From a bacterium (GTDB taxonomy: Bacteria; SZUA-79; Acidulodesulfobacterales; Acidulodesulfobacteraceae), in contig DAHVNW010000009.1 in NCBI GenBank assembly GCA_027319095.1, positions 1-52,664 of the forward strand: 52,664 bases of DNA, in the 5' to 3' direction. Below the pieces are notes generated by a model. The model searched no databases, had not been told where the DNA came from, and was given only the letters and a program-made list of their open reading frames with translations. Each line of letters starts with the position of its first letter. The stretch's first letter is position 1. This document shows, piece after piece, positions 7,532-15,535 of this stretch. Both the position numbers and the translations under genes were made by a program.

Positions 7532-7705
7532 ATGAAAATACTGCATATTCTCAAAAGAGAGCCGTCGGATACCGAAAAAAAAATTATCGACGTCCATTCG
7601 AAGTCTAACAAAGTCAGTATTGTCAGGCTTTATGAAGAAGGCGGTTTTACTTACGACGATTTAATTAAAAAGATAGGCGAAAGCGAAAAAGTATTTTGCT
7701 GGTAA
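7532..7705 (+). CDS. 57-residue protein ending Cys-Trp, possibly DsrH/TusB-like
   Basis: A short gene with a clear GGGAGG ribosome site 12-17 bases before the ATG. The product starts MKILHILKREPSD and ends SEKVFCW; its only cysteine is the penultimate residue. The opening resembles the start of DsrH/TusB proteins (compare MLHIIKKSPYES of the gene at 34393), but the protein is little over half their length. It falls exactly in the 240-base space between the 7224 gene and the rhodanese gene, and its codon use is like that of its neighbours. A carrier role for the terminal cysteine is a guess. It is probably real because of the ribosome site and spacing. Confidence 0.62.
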   Translation: MKILHILKREPSDTEKKIIDVHSKSNKVSIVRLYEEGGFTYDDLIKKIGESEKVFCW

Positions 7706-7741
7706 TAAATATTAAAATTTTAAATTAAAAAAGGAGAAAAA

Positions 7742-8299
7742 ATGAAGAAGATTATTTTTTTAAGCCTCTTTTTTTTACTGGTTTCAAGCGGCATATCTTA
7801 TGCCCAAGGAATGACTGGCGGCAGTAAGGGAGCAGGCTCTCTTGGAACCTTTAACAGTGAGTTGGCAAAAAAAGCATACAATGCTCTAAATCCGCGGCAT
7901 ATAGGTGCAAAGCCTAATGCAGCTGCCGTGGTAGGCGTGTCGCAGATAATGGCCCCCGTTCTTTATAAGGAATATGTCGTAGAGCATAACCCTAAACATT
8001 ACTACCTTTTAGATGTAAGGGAACATGTTGCATTCGTAAAAATGGGACATATTAAAGGGGCACATAATATACCTATTCAGGTTCTTTTTATGCCGAAATA
8101 TTTAAAAATGCTTCCGAAGAACCGCACTATTATTTCGATATGTTACGTTGGACAGTGGGAGTCTATGGCGGCGTCGCTGTTAAAAACAATGGGTTACCAT
8201 GTGCTGATTCTTAGATTTGGCATGTCTTCATGGAATCCAAAAATAGATTTGCTTCACAGAAATAAGGTAGCGTTCGGAAATTTTCCTTTGGCGCATTAA
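7742..8299 (+). CDS. Exported rhodanese-domain protein
   Basis: A 185-residue protein with a signal peptide (about 1-21, ending SYA-QG), a glycine-rich linker and one rhodanese domain. The domain shows LLDVREHVAFVKMGHIKGAHNIP (DVRE at 91-94) and the active-site loop I-C134-YVGQWES with the catalytic cysteine. Rhodaneses move sulfane sulfur between donors and thiol acceptors; export places this one in the periplasm. AAGGAG precedes the ATG. It ends the TusA-YeeE-DsrE-like run and could load sulfur for import by the YeeE-type transporter. Donor and acceptor are unknown. Confidence 0.88.
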   Translation: MKKIIFLSLFFLLVSSGISYAQGMTGGSKGAGSLGTFNSELAKKAYNALNPRHIGAKPNAAAVVGVSQIMAPVLYKEYVVEHNPKHYYLLDVREHVAFVKMGHIKGAHNIPIQVLFMPKYLKMLPKNRTIISICYVGQWESMAASLLKTMGYHVLILRFGMSSWNPKIDLLHRNKVAFGNFPLAH

Positions 8300-8362
8300 C
8301 CAATAAAAGTCGTGAAACGACTTAATATAATATTTAAATGTGAGGAGGTGAGAATTACAATA

Positions 8363-8608
8363 ATGAAAAGGTCAATCATTAGCATGCTTTTTGGAGTTGC
8401 GGCTGTCTTTATGCTTTCCATGACTTTAAGTTTTGCGAATAGCGGGAATTTATATGCCTATAATGCAGGAGCCGGAGTAGCAAATATAAGCGCAAACCTG
8501 CATAGAGGCGCGAATGCCGGTTACTTAAGCGGTTCTAAAAAATCCAACAAGAAGAAAAAAGGCAGTTCAAAATCTACGTTAAAGAAAATGGGAGCCGGTT
8601 GCTTATAA
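8363..8608 (+). CDS. Small secreted peptide with C-terminal cysteine, unknown function
   Basis: An 81-residue product. GGAGGTGA at 8343-8350 supports the ATG at 8363 rather than the in-frame ATG at 8312. A signal peptide (hydrophobic 5-23, SFA) is followed by an Ala/Gly/Asn-rich stretch, a very basic region (KKSNKKKKGSSKS) and the end GAGCL, which holds the only cysteine. I do not recognise a family. It follows the periplasmic rhodanese by 63 bases, so it is probably in the same unit. Its lone exposed cysteine could accept sulfur; this is speculation. A terminator follows immediately. Confidence 0.6.
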   Translation: MKRSIISMLFGVAAVFMLSMTLSFANSGNLYAYNAGAGVANISANLHRGANAGYLSGSKKSNKKKKGSSKSTLKKMGAGCL

Positions 8609-8626
8609 AATTATAATTTGCACAGG

Positions 8627-8652
8627 CTTACTCTTAACAAAGAGTAAGTTTT
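8627..8652 (+). terminator. Rho-independent terminator after the TusA-rhodanese run
   Basis: Perfect 9-bp stem (8627-8635 with 8640-8648), 4-base loop, then TTTT. It lies 19 bases after the secreted-peptide gene. Confidence 0.75.
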
Positions 8653-8707
8653 GGTGTCAATTTTATTTTACATAAAGCTAAGTTGCGGATATTATGTTTC
8701 GTATATA

Positions 8708-8756
8708 CTTTGCCTGGCATTTATAAGGATGAAGTCTTTATTTATGCCAGGCAAAG
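8708..8756. repeat. 13-bp inverted repeat in gene-free stretch 8609-9044
   Basis: Arms 8708-8720 and 8744-8756 are exact reverse complements, with a 23-base AT-rich loop that can pair partly. A short T run (8763-8768) follows. The rest of the stretch up to the queH gene shows no gene that I can support. The hairpin may be a second terminator or part of a small RNA. Confidence 0.45.
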
Positions 8757-9044
8757 CGGCTTGTTTTTTAACGCTAAAAATTGAAAAAGATTAAAGCATA
8801 TAATATAAAAAATGCCGTTATTTTAGAAGCGGCTTGTCCTATCATTTAAATCTTACACAATTTTATAGACTTTAAATCCCGATATTTAAATTGTTTAAGG
8901 TTTAGGTTTAAAAGGCGGGAGATTTATTCTATCCCTTGCTGACGTCTGCAATTTAAACTCCTTCAAATAATAAGTCCTTAAGAGTTATTTCCGGTCAAAG
9001 CTTCTTGATAAATGATAATGCTTTTGTGTAATATAATTATATAT

Positions 9045-9611
9045 ATGGAATCAGAAAAAAAACTCATACTGCACATATGTTGTTCTCCCTGCCTGATGTA
9101 TCCCTATGCGGTAACTTCCCAAAATAATAAATTTAATAATGTTATAGGATATTTTTATAACCCTAATATTCATCCGTATAGCGAATATTTAAGGCGGGAA
9201 GAATCGTTAAAAAAGTTTTCAGATGCCGTCGGGTTTAAAGTAATTTACGAAAAGAATTACGATATGGAGGAATTTATAAGAAACGTGGCGTTCAGAGAAG
9301 AAAACCGATGTTATTATTGCCTCGGCAACAGGCTTGAAAAGGCGGCGGCGCTTGCCCGTTCGTCCAAGTTCACCCATTTTTCGACGACGCTTTTATACAG
9401 TAAGCATCAAAAGCATGATTACATTAAGGAAGTCGGTTGTAGCTTAGAAAACAAATACGGAGTGAGTTTTTATTACGAAGATTTCAGGAAAGGCTATGCC
9501 GAAGGTATAAAACTTTCTTATGAACGAGGTTTGTACCGCCAGGGCTATTGCGGCTGCATTTATAGCGAGAAAGACAGGTTTTATCGTTCTAAAAATAAAA
9601 AGTTTTCATAA
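9045..9611 (+). CDS. queH: Epoxyqueuosine reductase QueH
   Basis: A 188-residue cytoplasmic protein of the QueH family, which catalyses the last step of queuosine formation in tRNA (epoxyqueuosine to queuosine). Visible motifs: LHICCSPC near the N-terminus, YFYNPNIHPYSEYLRR, the CYYC pair in NRCYYCLGNRL, FSTTLLYSKHQ and GYCGCIYS near the end; these cysteines bind an iron-sulfur cluster and a further metal in QueH. The ATG at 9045 is chosen because family members begin shortly before the CCSPC motif; an in-frame ATG at 9012 is possible and neither has a strong ribosome site. It stands alone between gene-free stretches. Confidence 0.9.
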   Translation: MESEKKLILHICCSPCLMYPYAVTSQNNKFNNVIGYFYNPNIHPYSEYLRREESLKKFSDAVGFKVIYEKNYDMEEFIRNVAFREENRCYYCLGNRLEKAAALARSSKFTHFSTTLLYSKHQKHDYIKEVGCSLENKYGVSFYYEDFRKGYAEGIKLSYERGLYRQGYCGCIYSEKDRFYRSKNKKFS

Positions 9612-9973
9612 AAATCTCTTTATTTATTTTTTTGGTTAGGCATGATGATGCGGCAGGTTTTTTTAAATAAAAAGACATTTTAAATAAGGGTAAACAATCC
9701 AAATACCGATTTAGAAAATATTTATAATCCCGATAAGTTTAATATTAAATAATACTGCTATAAAATAAGTTTCTAAAATAGTGATTTGGTGATAAGATCA
9801 ATAAAGATAATTGTTATAATGGACGATATAATATATAATTTACAATTAAATTCAAATTTATTATTCTCTTATATCGAGTTTGTCTTAAGCGGGAAAGCGG
9901 CCGTTCAGAAAATAATATGTCCGCGGTTAATAAATGCAAAAATAAAATAAAATAAAACAGGAGGATATACCTT
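9612..9973. other. Gene-free AT-rich stretch
   Basis: No gene is supported on either strand. It holds a short segment (core 9708-9726) that is nearly repeated at 34718-34736, and an AGGAGG ribosome site for the following lipoprotein gene near its end. Confidence 0.5.
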
Positions 9974-10678
9974 ATGAGAACAAAGAAAAAATTCGCGGCA
10001 ATTTTAATTCTTTTAGTTTCTGTTTTTTTGGTTTCGTCTTCGCTTAACGGTTGTGCCACTTCAAGGACGACCGCCGCAAGCGGAACTACAGGCGCGCTTT
10101 TTGGAGCCGGAACAGGTTTTGTTATAGGAGCGTTAACCGGAGGACCGATAGGCGCGATAATCGGGACTGCGGCAGGTTTATCGATAGGCTATGGGGTCGG
10201 TTACGTTACCGGAAAATACGTTGTTACCCGCGAAGGACGGATTAGGGGCTTATCTGCGTTAAACATTCCTTATAAACTTGCGAGCAACGAGTTTATATAC
10301 GACCCTTCAAGCAGTTTTAAAATAAATTTTAATAAAATAAAAGGCGTATTAATATCCAATTTAAAAATATTTACCGTCCCTAAATCAGTTAAATCTGGCG
10401 GCAAGGTCAGCTTAGATATGGAATACGATGTACTCGGTACCTCCGTAAGCCTTAAAAATTCATCTATAAATGAAACCCGCATACTGGAAGGGATTAACGG
10501 AAAGGTTTACTATTCGCATACTTCGGCTACCGATATTTCCGCGGAGGGGTTTTATAAAACTGCTCTTTCCGTGGCGATTCCAAAAAATAATACGCCAAAG
10601 ATTTATATTTATGAAGCGATAGTTAAAGTGAATAATGTTATTACTGCATTAAGCTCAAAATTAATAACAGTGGAGTAA
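9974..10678 (+). CDS. Glycine-zipper lipoprotein
   Basis: A 234-residue predicted lipoprotein. A signal peptide ends in the lipobox SLNG-C (about residue 27). Residues about 38-78 form a glycine-zipper stretch of G..(A/G)...G repeats (TGALFGAGTGFVIGALTG, then IGAIIGTAAGLSIGYGVGY), as seen in outer-membrane-associated glycine-zipper proteins. The C-terminal 150 residues look like a beta-rich domain (ILISNLKIFTVP, VSLDMEYDVLG) that I cannot place. GGAGG precedes the ATG. It is convergent with plsY. A cell-envelope structural role is likely; a specific function is unknown. Confidence 0.8.
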   Translation: MRTKKKFAAILILLVSVFLVSSSLNGCATSRTTAASGTTGALFGAGTGFVIGALTGGPIGAIIGTAAGLSIGYGVGYVTGKYVVTREGRIRGLSALNIPYKLASNEFIYDPSSSFKINFNKIKGVLISNLKIFTVPKSVKSGGKVSLDMEYDVLGTSVSLKNSSINETRILEGINGKVYYSHTSATDISAEGFYKTALSVAIPKNNTPKIYIYEAIVKVNNVITALSSKLITVE

Positions 10679-10700
10679 AATAATCGGCAAAATAAACAGG

Positions 10701-11306
10701 CTATCTTTTTTTTATACTATGTTCCGTTCCGTTTAAAAGCCTTTTTATGTTTGGCGAATGTTTGTAAATTATTATTAATGATATGGTCGCCGCCGCCGCG
10801 GCCATATAAATGTTTTTTAACATATAAAAAATTAAAAACGGCATAAAAAATGCACTTATAATCGATGCAAGCGAAACGTATTTGGAGAAAAATAATATTG
10901 CAGCGAATATTATAAGAGCAATTAGGACGGCTTTCGGCGAAATGGCTAAAAATACGCCAAGACCGGTAGCGACCCCCTTGCCGCCCTTAAATTTTATATA
11001 TATGGACCAGCAATGGCCGAGGACTGGAACTATAATTATAAAATACAAAAAGTTAGGAAAATGAGCTGGCGGAAAAAGCCTCACTACAAAAAAAACAGGC
11101 AAAAACCCTTTAGCTGCGTCTACTGTAAGAGTAATAAGACCGAATTTTTTACCTATTATCCTTGAAATGTTAGTTGCTCCAAGATTGCCGCTTCCTTCCT
11201 TAGTCAGGTCGGCAATTCCTTTTAATCGTGCAATTATTAGAGAAGTCGGAAAACTGCCGATTAAATAAGCCGCCGCTAAATAAAATATTTCCCGTAAAAT
11301 GGCCAT
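10701..11306 (-). CDS. plsY: Glycerol-3-phosphate acyltransferase PlsY
   Basis: A 201-residue integral membrane enzyme that transfers acyl from acyl-phosphate to glycerol-3-phosphate, the first step of phospholipid synthesis. Motifs are clear: YLIGSFPTSLIIARL, then GSGNLGATNISRIIGKKFG, DAAKGFLPV and FKGGKGVATGLGVFLA. About five to six membrane segments are visible and the length is usual for the family. It is read on the minus strand downstream of the 11331-12392 regulator gene with a 24-base gap, so the two may be co-transcribed. Confidence 0.96.
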   Translation of the reverse strand: MAILREIFYLAAAYLIGSFPTSLIIARLKGIADLTKEGSGNLGATNISRIIGKKFGLITLTVDAAKGFLPVFFVVRLFPPAHFPNFLYFIIIVPVLGHCWSIYIKFKGGKGVATGLGVFLAISPKAVLIALIIFAAILFFSKYVSLASIISAFFMPFLIFYMLKNIYMAAAAATISLIIIYKHSPNIKRLLNGTEHSIKKR

Positions 11307-11330
11307 TCCTTCCTATTATAAAGTAATGAT

Positions 11331-12392
11331 TTAACCGATTTTTTGTCCGCAATAAGGGCAAAATTTAAGTCCCGGTATTAAAGGTATTTCCATTCCGCAT
11401 TTTCCATTTGGGCATATTTTATTCGATTCCAAACTATTTAATTTATTAGTTACCGCATTGCTTAATTTATCTATAAATTTTTCGAATTTCTTTTCGTCCC
11501 CTTTTTTAAAATTCTTAGTAATTTCGTAGATTAAAATAGTATCGCTTTCGAGCCTTTTTTCTAAGTTTTTTTTATTTATATAGAAGTATACCTTAAATTT
11601 GTTAATTTCTTTTCTTGTTACTATATCTTCGTCGATAAATTTTTTAAAGCTCTGGCTTATTATGGAAGGAGCGAGACCGGTTTCTTCCTTGACTTTTTTT
11701 GTAGTAATAGGCTTTTTTTCGCTGTTAATATAGTATTTTATAATCATTGCGTAAACCATAAATTCGGACGGCCCCATTAATTTTAGTTGAAAGTTTGTAA
11801 TGAGATACCTGCTTGTCCACAAAGCAAGGGCGATATAGTAGAATTTTTCGTAATTGTTAGATTTCAACAGGAATTCCTGAATGTTTTTTTCCTGAATGTC
11901 GGTTATAATTTTATTATTTTTTAAAAGATTGATAGTGCCTTTTATTAAATTGTCTATAATCCCCGTATCGGAATCCGTAAAACCGCAGAATCGCAAAGAA
12001 ATAACGTTGATTTCGTTGAATTTTTTAAGTTCGGAGTAAGGAAGAATGTAGTTGGTTTTTCTTTTATCTTCGTTAAGGGTAGATTTTTTAATAAGTTTTT
12101 CGTCCTGCAGTTTTTTAAGAACGGTGGCAAGATGAGGAGTTGAAACGTATAATCTGTTTAGTTCTTTATAAGAAACCGTTATGCCCTTTTTTTCGAATTC
12201 TTTTTTATCCTTGACCGCCGAATGGGTATATTTATATGCAAAGTATCCGAAAATTGTAAATTCTATATCGGACAAATATGCTATGTCTTTATAATCGCTC
12301 GGGATATTGGTTATCGTGTCTTTTATTAATTTCCCCCTGCTTAAGAAGAAAAGAGAGAAAAGAATATATAGTTTTGCTTGCAGAGTTTTCAT
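11331..12392 (-). CDS. Two-winged-helix regulator with C-terminal zinc ribbon
   Basis: A 353-residue protein. A MarR-like winged helix lies at about 60-130 (VSTPHLATVLKKLQDEKLIKKS, then DEDKRKTN-type wing read here as NEDKRKTNYILP). A second one lies at about 225-285 (KVKEETGLAPSIISQSFKKFIDEDIVTRKE). The end is a zinc ribbon with CPNGKCG and CPYCGQ. One chain thus carries what MarR dimers usually supply as two chains, plus a metal-binding or protein-binding tail. I do not recognise a named family. It is divergent from the radical SAM gene at 12567 across 174 AT-rich bases, so it is the obvious candidate to control that gene. Confidence 0.7.
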   Translation of the reverse strand: MKTLQAKLYILFSLFFLSRGKLIKDTITNIPSDYKDIAYLSDIEFTIFGYFAYKYTHSAVKDKKEFEKKGITVSYKELNRLYVSTPHLATVLKKLQDEKLIKKSTLNEDKRKTNYILPYSELKKFNEINVISLRFCGFTDSDTGIIDNLIKGTINLLKNNKIITDIQEKNIQEFLLKSNNYEKFYYIALALWTSRYLITNFQLKLMGPSEFMVYAMIIKYYINSEKKPITTKKVKEETGLAPSIISQSFKKFIDEDIVTRKEINKFKVYFYINKKNLEKRLESDTILIYEITKNFKKGDEKKFEKFIDKLSNAVTNKLNSLESNKICPNGKCGMEIPLIPGLKFCPYCGQKIG

Positions 12393-12566
12393 TTTTTAAG
12401 TCCCCTTAATTTTTTATTATTAATCATATTAATGGTATAAAATTTAAAAATAAATAAATTAATTTTAAATAATTTAGTAATACATATATATTTTGATTAT
12501 AATATTTTCTTTTGTTAATGTAAAGAAAAAATTGAATTTCTTTAAAATATGTAATAAAATAACAAA
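12393..12566. promoter_or_regulatory. Divergent promoter region between regulator and radical SAM gene
   Basis: A very AT-rich 174-base interval. It contains a TATAAT-like element in GATTATAATATT near 12498 and an inverted repeat AAAGAAA (12522-12528) / TTTCTTT (12537-12543) just before the radical SAM gene. The latter could be an operator for the divergent regulator. No clear ribosome site precedes the ATG at 12567. Confidence 0.35.
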
Positions 12567-13883
12567 ATGAACGATATTAAAAATCATTTATCTGAGCTAA
12601 ATTTTTTTATCGAAAAATATGGGACGTCTATTAATAAGGAAGCGATAATAAAAGAAGATATTTTAAGACTGGGAATTTCCTTTGAAGATATTTTGAGTAA
12701 GGAAAATTTTTCAAGCAAATCGTATTTCATTTTTTCCTTCAATGTAGATAACGACGGCGATGTAATAAATAAAAAATTTCCAGAAGAGATTGCCTTAGAA
12801 AACGGTCCATATAATTTAAGGAGGACGGTTCTTTCGGTCAGAATTAATAAAAGTTCTCCATATAAGGTAAAATTTGATTCAGAATCAGGCGCTCATAAGC
12901 TTTTTCTCGGCGAAAATTTTATAGCCGGCGTTTCCTTCTCTCCCGAAAAGTCTTATATGCTTAAAAAGACGGAATCTGGAAAATCGGTAAGGGATGTCGC
13001 GCCCACGATTGAATGGGGGTATTTAATATATCTTGCGGTTTTTAGAATGTGCCAGTATTTTGATAACAATACCGAATGTCTTTTCTGCGACATGAATTCG
13101 AATTATTTAATTCAAAAAAAAGCGAACAAAAATTATTCCGCGGTAAAATCGGTCGCCGATATTATAGAATCGTTAAAGATAATAGAATCTTCAGAAGACT
13201 CGGAAGCGGGAGCATATACTTTAACCGGCGGGAGCATAATAGACGATATAAAGTTTAAAGGAGATACCGAAGTAGATTTTTACGTCAGGTTTATCGAAGC
13301 GATAGAAGAAAATTTTCAGGGAAAATGGATAAGTAAGGTCGTCGTACAGGCGCATACGGCAAAAAACCTTAAAAGGCTTAAAGATGCAGGAGCATATATT
13401 TACCATACCAATTTTGAAGTATGGGATAAAAATCTTTTTGAAAAAATTTGTCCCGGAAAGTCGAAATTTATAGGCAGGGACGAATGGATTAAGAGAATAG
13501 TCGATGCCGTAGCGGTTTTCGGAGAATATAAAGTAATTCCTAATTTCGTAGCCGGGATTGAGCTTTGCAAGCCTTACGGGTTTTCGGACGTTAATGCTGC
13601 CGTCTGCTCTACCGCGGAAGGACTTGAGTTTTTTATGTCTAAAGGCGTTATCCCAAGATATACTACATGGTGTCCCGAAAAAACCAGCGGATTGGGAAAA
13701 TTAGGAAATTCTTCTGCACCTTTGGAATATTACGTAAAACTTCTTCTTAAATGGCACGAGCTTCATTATAAATATAACCTTCCTATTCCCGAAGGTTACG
13801 GCGCCGCTGGAGCCGGAAGAGCAGAGTTTTCCGTCAGCGCATTTATGGATGCTTTTAAGGTTGCAACATCGCAAAATTTATGA
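12567..13883 (+). CDS. Radical SAM enzyme, unassigned, with C-x8-C-x2-C motif
   Basis: A 438-residue protein. Near residue 160-172 it has MCQYFDNNTECLFCDM: three cysteines spaced C-x8-C-x2-C, unlike the usual C-x3-C-x2-C. A TGGS segment (YTLTGGSIIDD) suits the SAM amino-group site, and VVQAHTAKNLKRLKDAG and YHTNFEVWD match the order of strands in a radical SAM barrel. Further conserved-looking cysteines occur in GIELCKPYG, AAVCSTAE and TTWCPEKT. The last third (GYGAAGAGRAEFSV) has no match I can name. No ribosome site is evident. Substrate unknown; the divergent two-winged-helix regulator probably controls it. Confidence 0.72.
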   Translation: MNDIKNHLSELNFFIEKYGTSINKEAIIKEDILRLGISFEDILSKENFSSKSYFIFSFNVDNDGDVINKKFPEEIALENGPYNLRRTVLSVRINKSSPYKVKFDSESGAHKLFLGENFIAGVSFSPEKSYMLKKTESGKSVRDVAPTIEWGYLIYLAVFRMCQYFDNNTECLFCDMNSNYLIQKKANKNYSAVKSVADIIESLKIIESSEDSEAGAYTLTGGSIIDDIKFKGDTEVDFYVRFIEAIEENFQGKWISKVVVQAHTAKNLKRLKDAGAYIYHTNFEVWDKNLFEKICPGKSKFIGRDEWIKRIVDAVAVFGEYKVIPNFVAGIELCKPYGFSDVNAAVCSTAEGLEFFMSKGVIPRYTTWCPEKTSGLGKLGNSSAPLEYYVKLLLKWHELHYKYNLPIPEGYGAAGAGRAEFSVSAFMDAFKVATSQNL

Positions 13884-14012
13884 TATTATTATATAAATAT
13901 TAATATATTAATATAATTAAAATAGACGGGTGACCTAATTAAATTCAATGACCAATAAAAAATAAAAAATTAAGAATTCAAATAATTAAATAAATTAAAA
14001 AGAGAGGTTTTT

Positions 14013-14993
14013 ATGGCTAACGAAAACAATAGAAACGGAATGGACGGAAATAGAGACTATTACGAAGAGGAAGCAGATTCCTGCGGGTGCGGCGGCGGAG
14101 ATGAACACGAGGGTTCTTCCTGCGGATGTGGCGGCGGAGATGAACACGAGGGTTCTTCCTGCGGATGTGAAAGAGGGGACGAAGGGCATGAACATGGAGG
14201 TAAGAACCCGTTTGACGACCAGACGCCGATATCTGGAGTGAAAAACATTATTGCCGTAGCAAGCGGTAAAGGAGGCGTAGGAAAATCTACGTTCAGTGTT
14301 AATTTAGCGATTACGCTGGCGAATAATGGAAAAAAAGTCGGGCTTTTAGACGCCGATCTTTATGGCCCCAGCGTTCCTACAATGATGGGAATAAATAAAA
14401 AACCGGATCTTACAGATAAAAACAAAATAGTTCCCTTAGAGAAGTTCGGTATCAAACTTATGTCGCTTGGATTTTTAATTCCCGAAGATGCGCCGGCTAT
14501 ATGGAGAGGACCGGTAGTAATGCAGGTTATAACCCAATTCTTAAAAGACGTTGAATGGGGAGAGATAGATTTTCTCGTAGTTGACCTTCCTCCAGGGACC
14601 GGCGATATACAGCTTACCTTAGTTCAGACCGTTCCGATAAATTTTGCGATAGTCGTATCGACCCCGCAGGATATATCACTTATAGACGCAAAGAAAGCCC
14701 TTGGCATGTTTGATAAAGTAAACGTGCCTGTTTTTGGAATAGTCGAAAATATGAGCTTTTTTTTATGTCCGCATTGCAATAAGCGCTCAGATATATTTAA
14801 ACACGGCGGCGCAAAAGCGGCGGCGGAAAAATTAGGCGTAAATTTCTTGGGGGAAATACCGATAGTAGAAGATATTTGCAAGCTTTCGGATATGGGAGAG
14901 CCAATAATGACGAAAGATGTTCATCCAGAAGTGCAGTCGGTTTTCAATAAGATATCCGACTCTTTAATTTTGAGGGCGGAACAAAGGGTATAA
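14013..14993 (+). CDS. mrp: Mrp/ApbC-type iron-sulfur cluster carrier ATPase with Cys/Gly-rich N-terminal repeats
   Basis: A 326-residue P-loop ATPase of the Mrp/NBP35 group, which binds and transfers [4Fe-4S] clusters to apo-proteins. The ATPase domain begins near residue 75: VASGKGGVGKSTFSVNLA is the deviant Walker A, LLDADLYGPSVPTMMG follows, and FFLCPHCNKRSDIFKHGG carries the CxxC cluster site. In front lies an unusual 70-residue leader containing SSCGCGGGDEHEG repeated twice plus a partial third copy, rich in Cys, Asp, Glu and His. An iron-sulfur enzyme load as heavy as the Dsr, Apr and Qmo set would need such carriers. AGAGAGG precedes the ATG. Confidence 0.93.
   Translation: MANENNRNGMDGNRDYYEEEADSCGCGGGDEHEGSSCGCGGGDEHEGSSCGCERGDEGHEHGGKNPFDDQTPISGVKNIIAVASGKGGVGKSTFSVNLAITLANNGKKVGLLDADLYGPSVPTMMGINKKPDLTDKNKIVPLEKFGIKLMSLGFLIPEDAPAIWRGPVVMQVITQFLKDVEWGEIDFLVVDLPPGTGDIQLTLVQTVPINFAIVVSTPQDISLIDAKKALGMFDKVNVPVFGIVENMSFFLCPHCNKRSDIFKHGGAKAAAEKLGVNFLGEIPIVEDICKLSDMGEPIMTKDVHPEVQSVFNKISDSLILRAEQRV
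14079..14170 (+). repeat. 39-bp tandem repeat inside mrp
   Basis: Two near-identical 39-base units (14079-14117, 14118-14156) and part of a third encode the 13-residue unit SCGCGGGDEHEGS. The in-frame period means copy number could change without breaking the gene. Confidence 0.85.
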
Positions 14994-15052
14994 AACTAAA
15001 GAGCATAAATTAAATAAAAATTATCAAAATTTTATTAAGGAGGAATTACTAA

Positions 15053-15388
15053 ATGGCTTCAGAAAAAGTTGCAGCTTTTACGGATTCAAATTTCGATGCG
15101 GAGGTTTTAAAATCGGACAAGCCGGTGCTTGTGGATTTTTGGGCGGTGTGGTGCGCTCCATGCAGAGCGGTAGCGCCAGTAATAGACGAAATTGCGTCTG
15201 ATTACGACGGGAAGATAAAAGTCGGCAAAGTCAACGTCGACGAAAATCAGATTATCCCCGGCAAGTACGGAATAAGGGGTATACCGACCGTCATTCTCTT
15301 TAATAAAGGACAGGTTGCCGACCAGATAGTAGGAGCGGCTCCTAAAAACTCTTTTAAACAAATGGTAGATAAGGTTATCGGAAATTAA
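15053..15388 (+). CDS. trxA: Thioredoxin
   Basis: A 111-residue cytoplasmic thioredoxin of standard length. The redox site is WCAPC (C34, C37) in place of the more common WCGPC, within [14 protein letters not shown]. The family KVNVDENQ strand, the cis-proline segment [11 protein letters not shown] and the final helix are present. GGAGG lies before the ATG. It stands 59 bases after mrp and may be co-transcribed. It reduces protein disulfides and might serve sulfur-relay proteins, but that is not specific. Confidence 0.95.
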   Translation: MASEKVAAFTDSNFDAEVLKSDKPVLVDFWAVWCAPCRAVAPVIDEIASDYDGKIKVGKVNVDENQIIPGKYGIRGIPTVILFNKGQVADQIVGAAPKNSFKQMVDKVIGN

Positions 15389-15535
15389 ATTGCCGATAGA
15401 CATACTTTGATCGTCCTTCGCTATCCCTTACCGACAAGACAAGGGAAGGCTGGGAGAAGCGGCTTCATCCCTGCGCAGGCGGAGATAAACATACGCAGGC
15501 AGGCGTTTATAAAGGCAAACTATTTTAGGCAGACA

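Noticed and set aside
9814-10059. 81-codon open frame on the minus strand
   Set aside because: It overlaps the signal-peptide end of the lipoprotein gene, has low-complexity content and no family resemblance.
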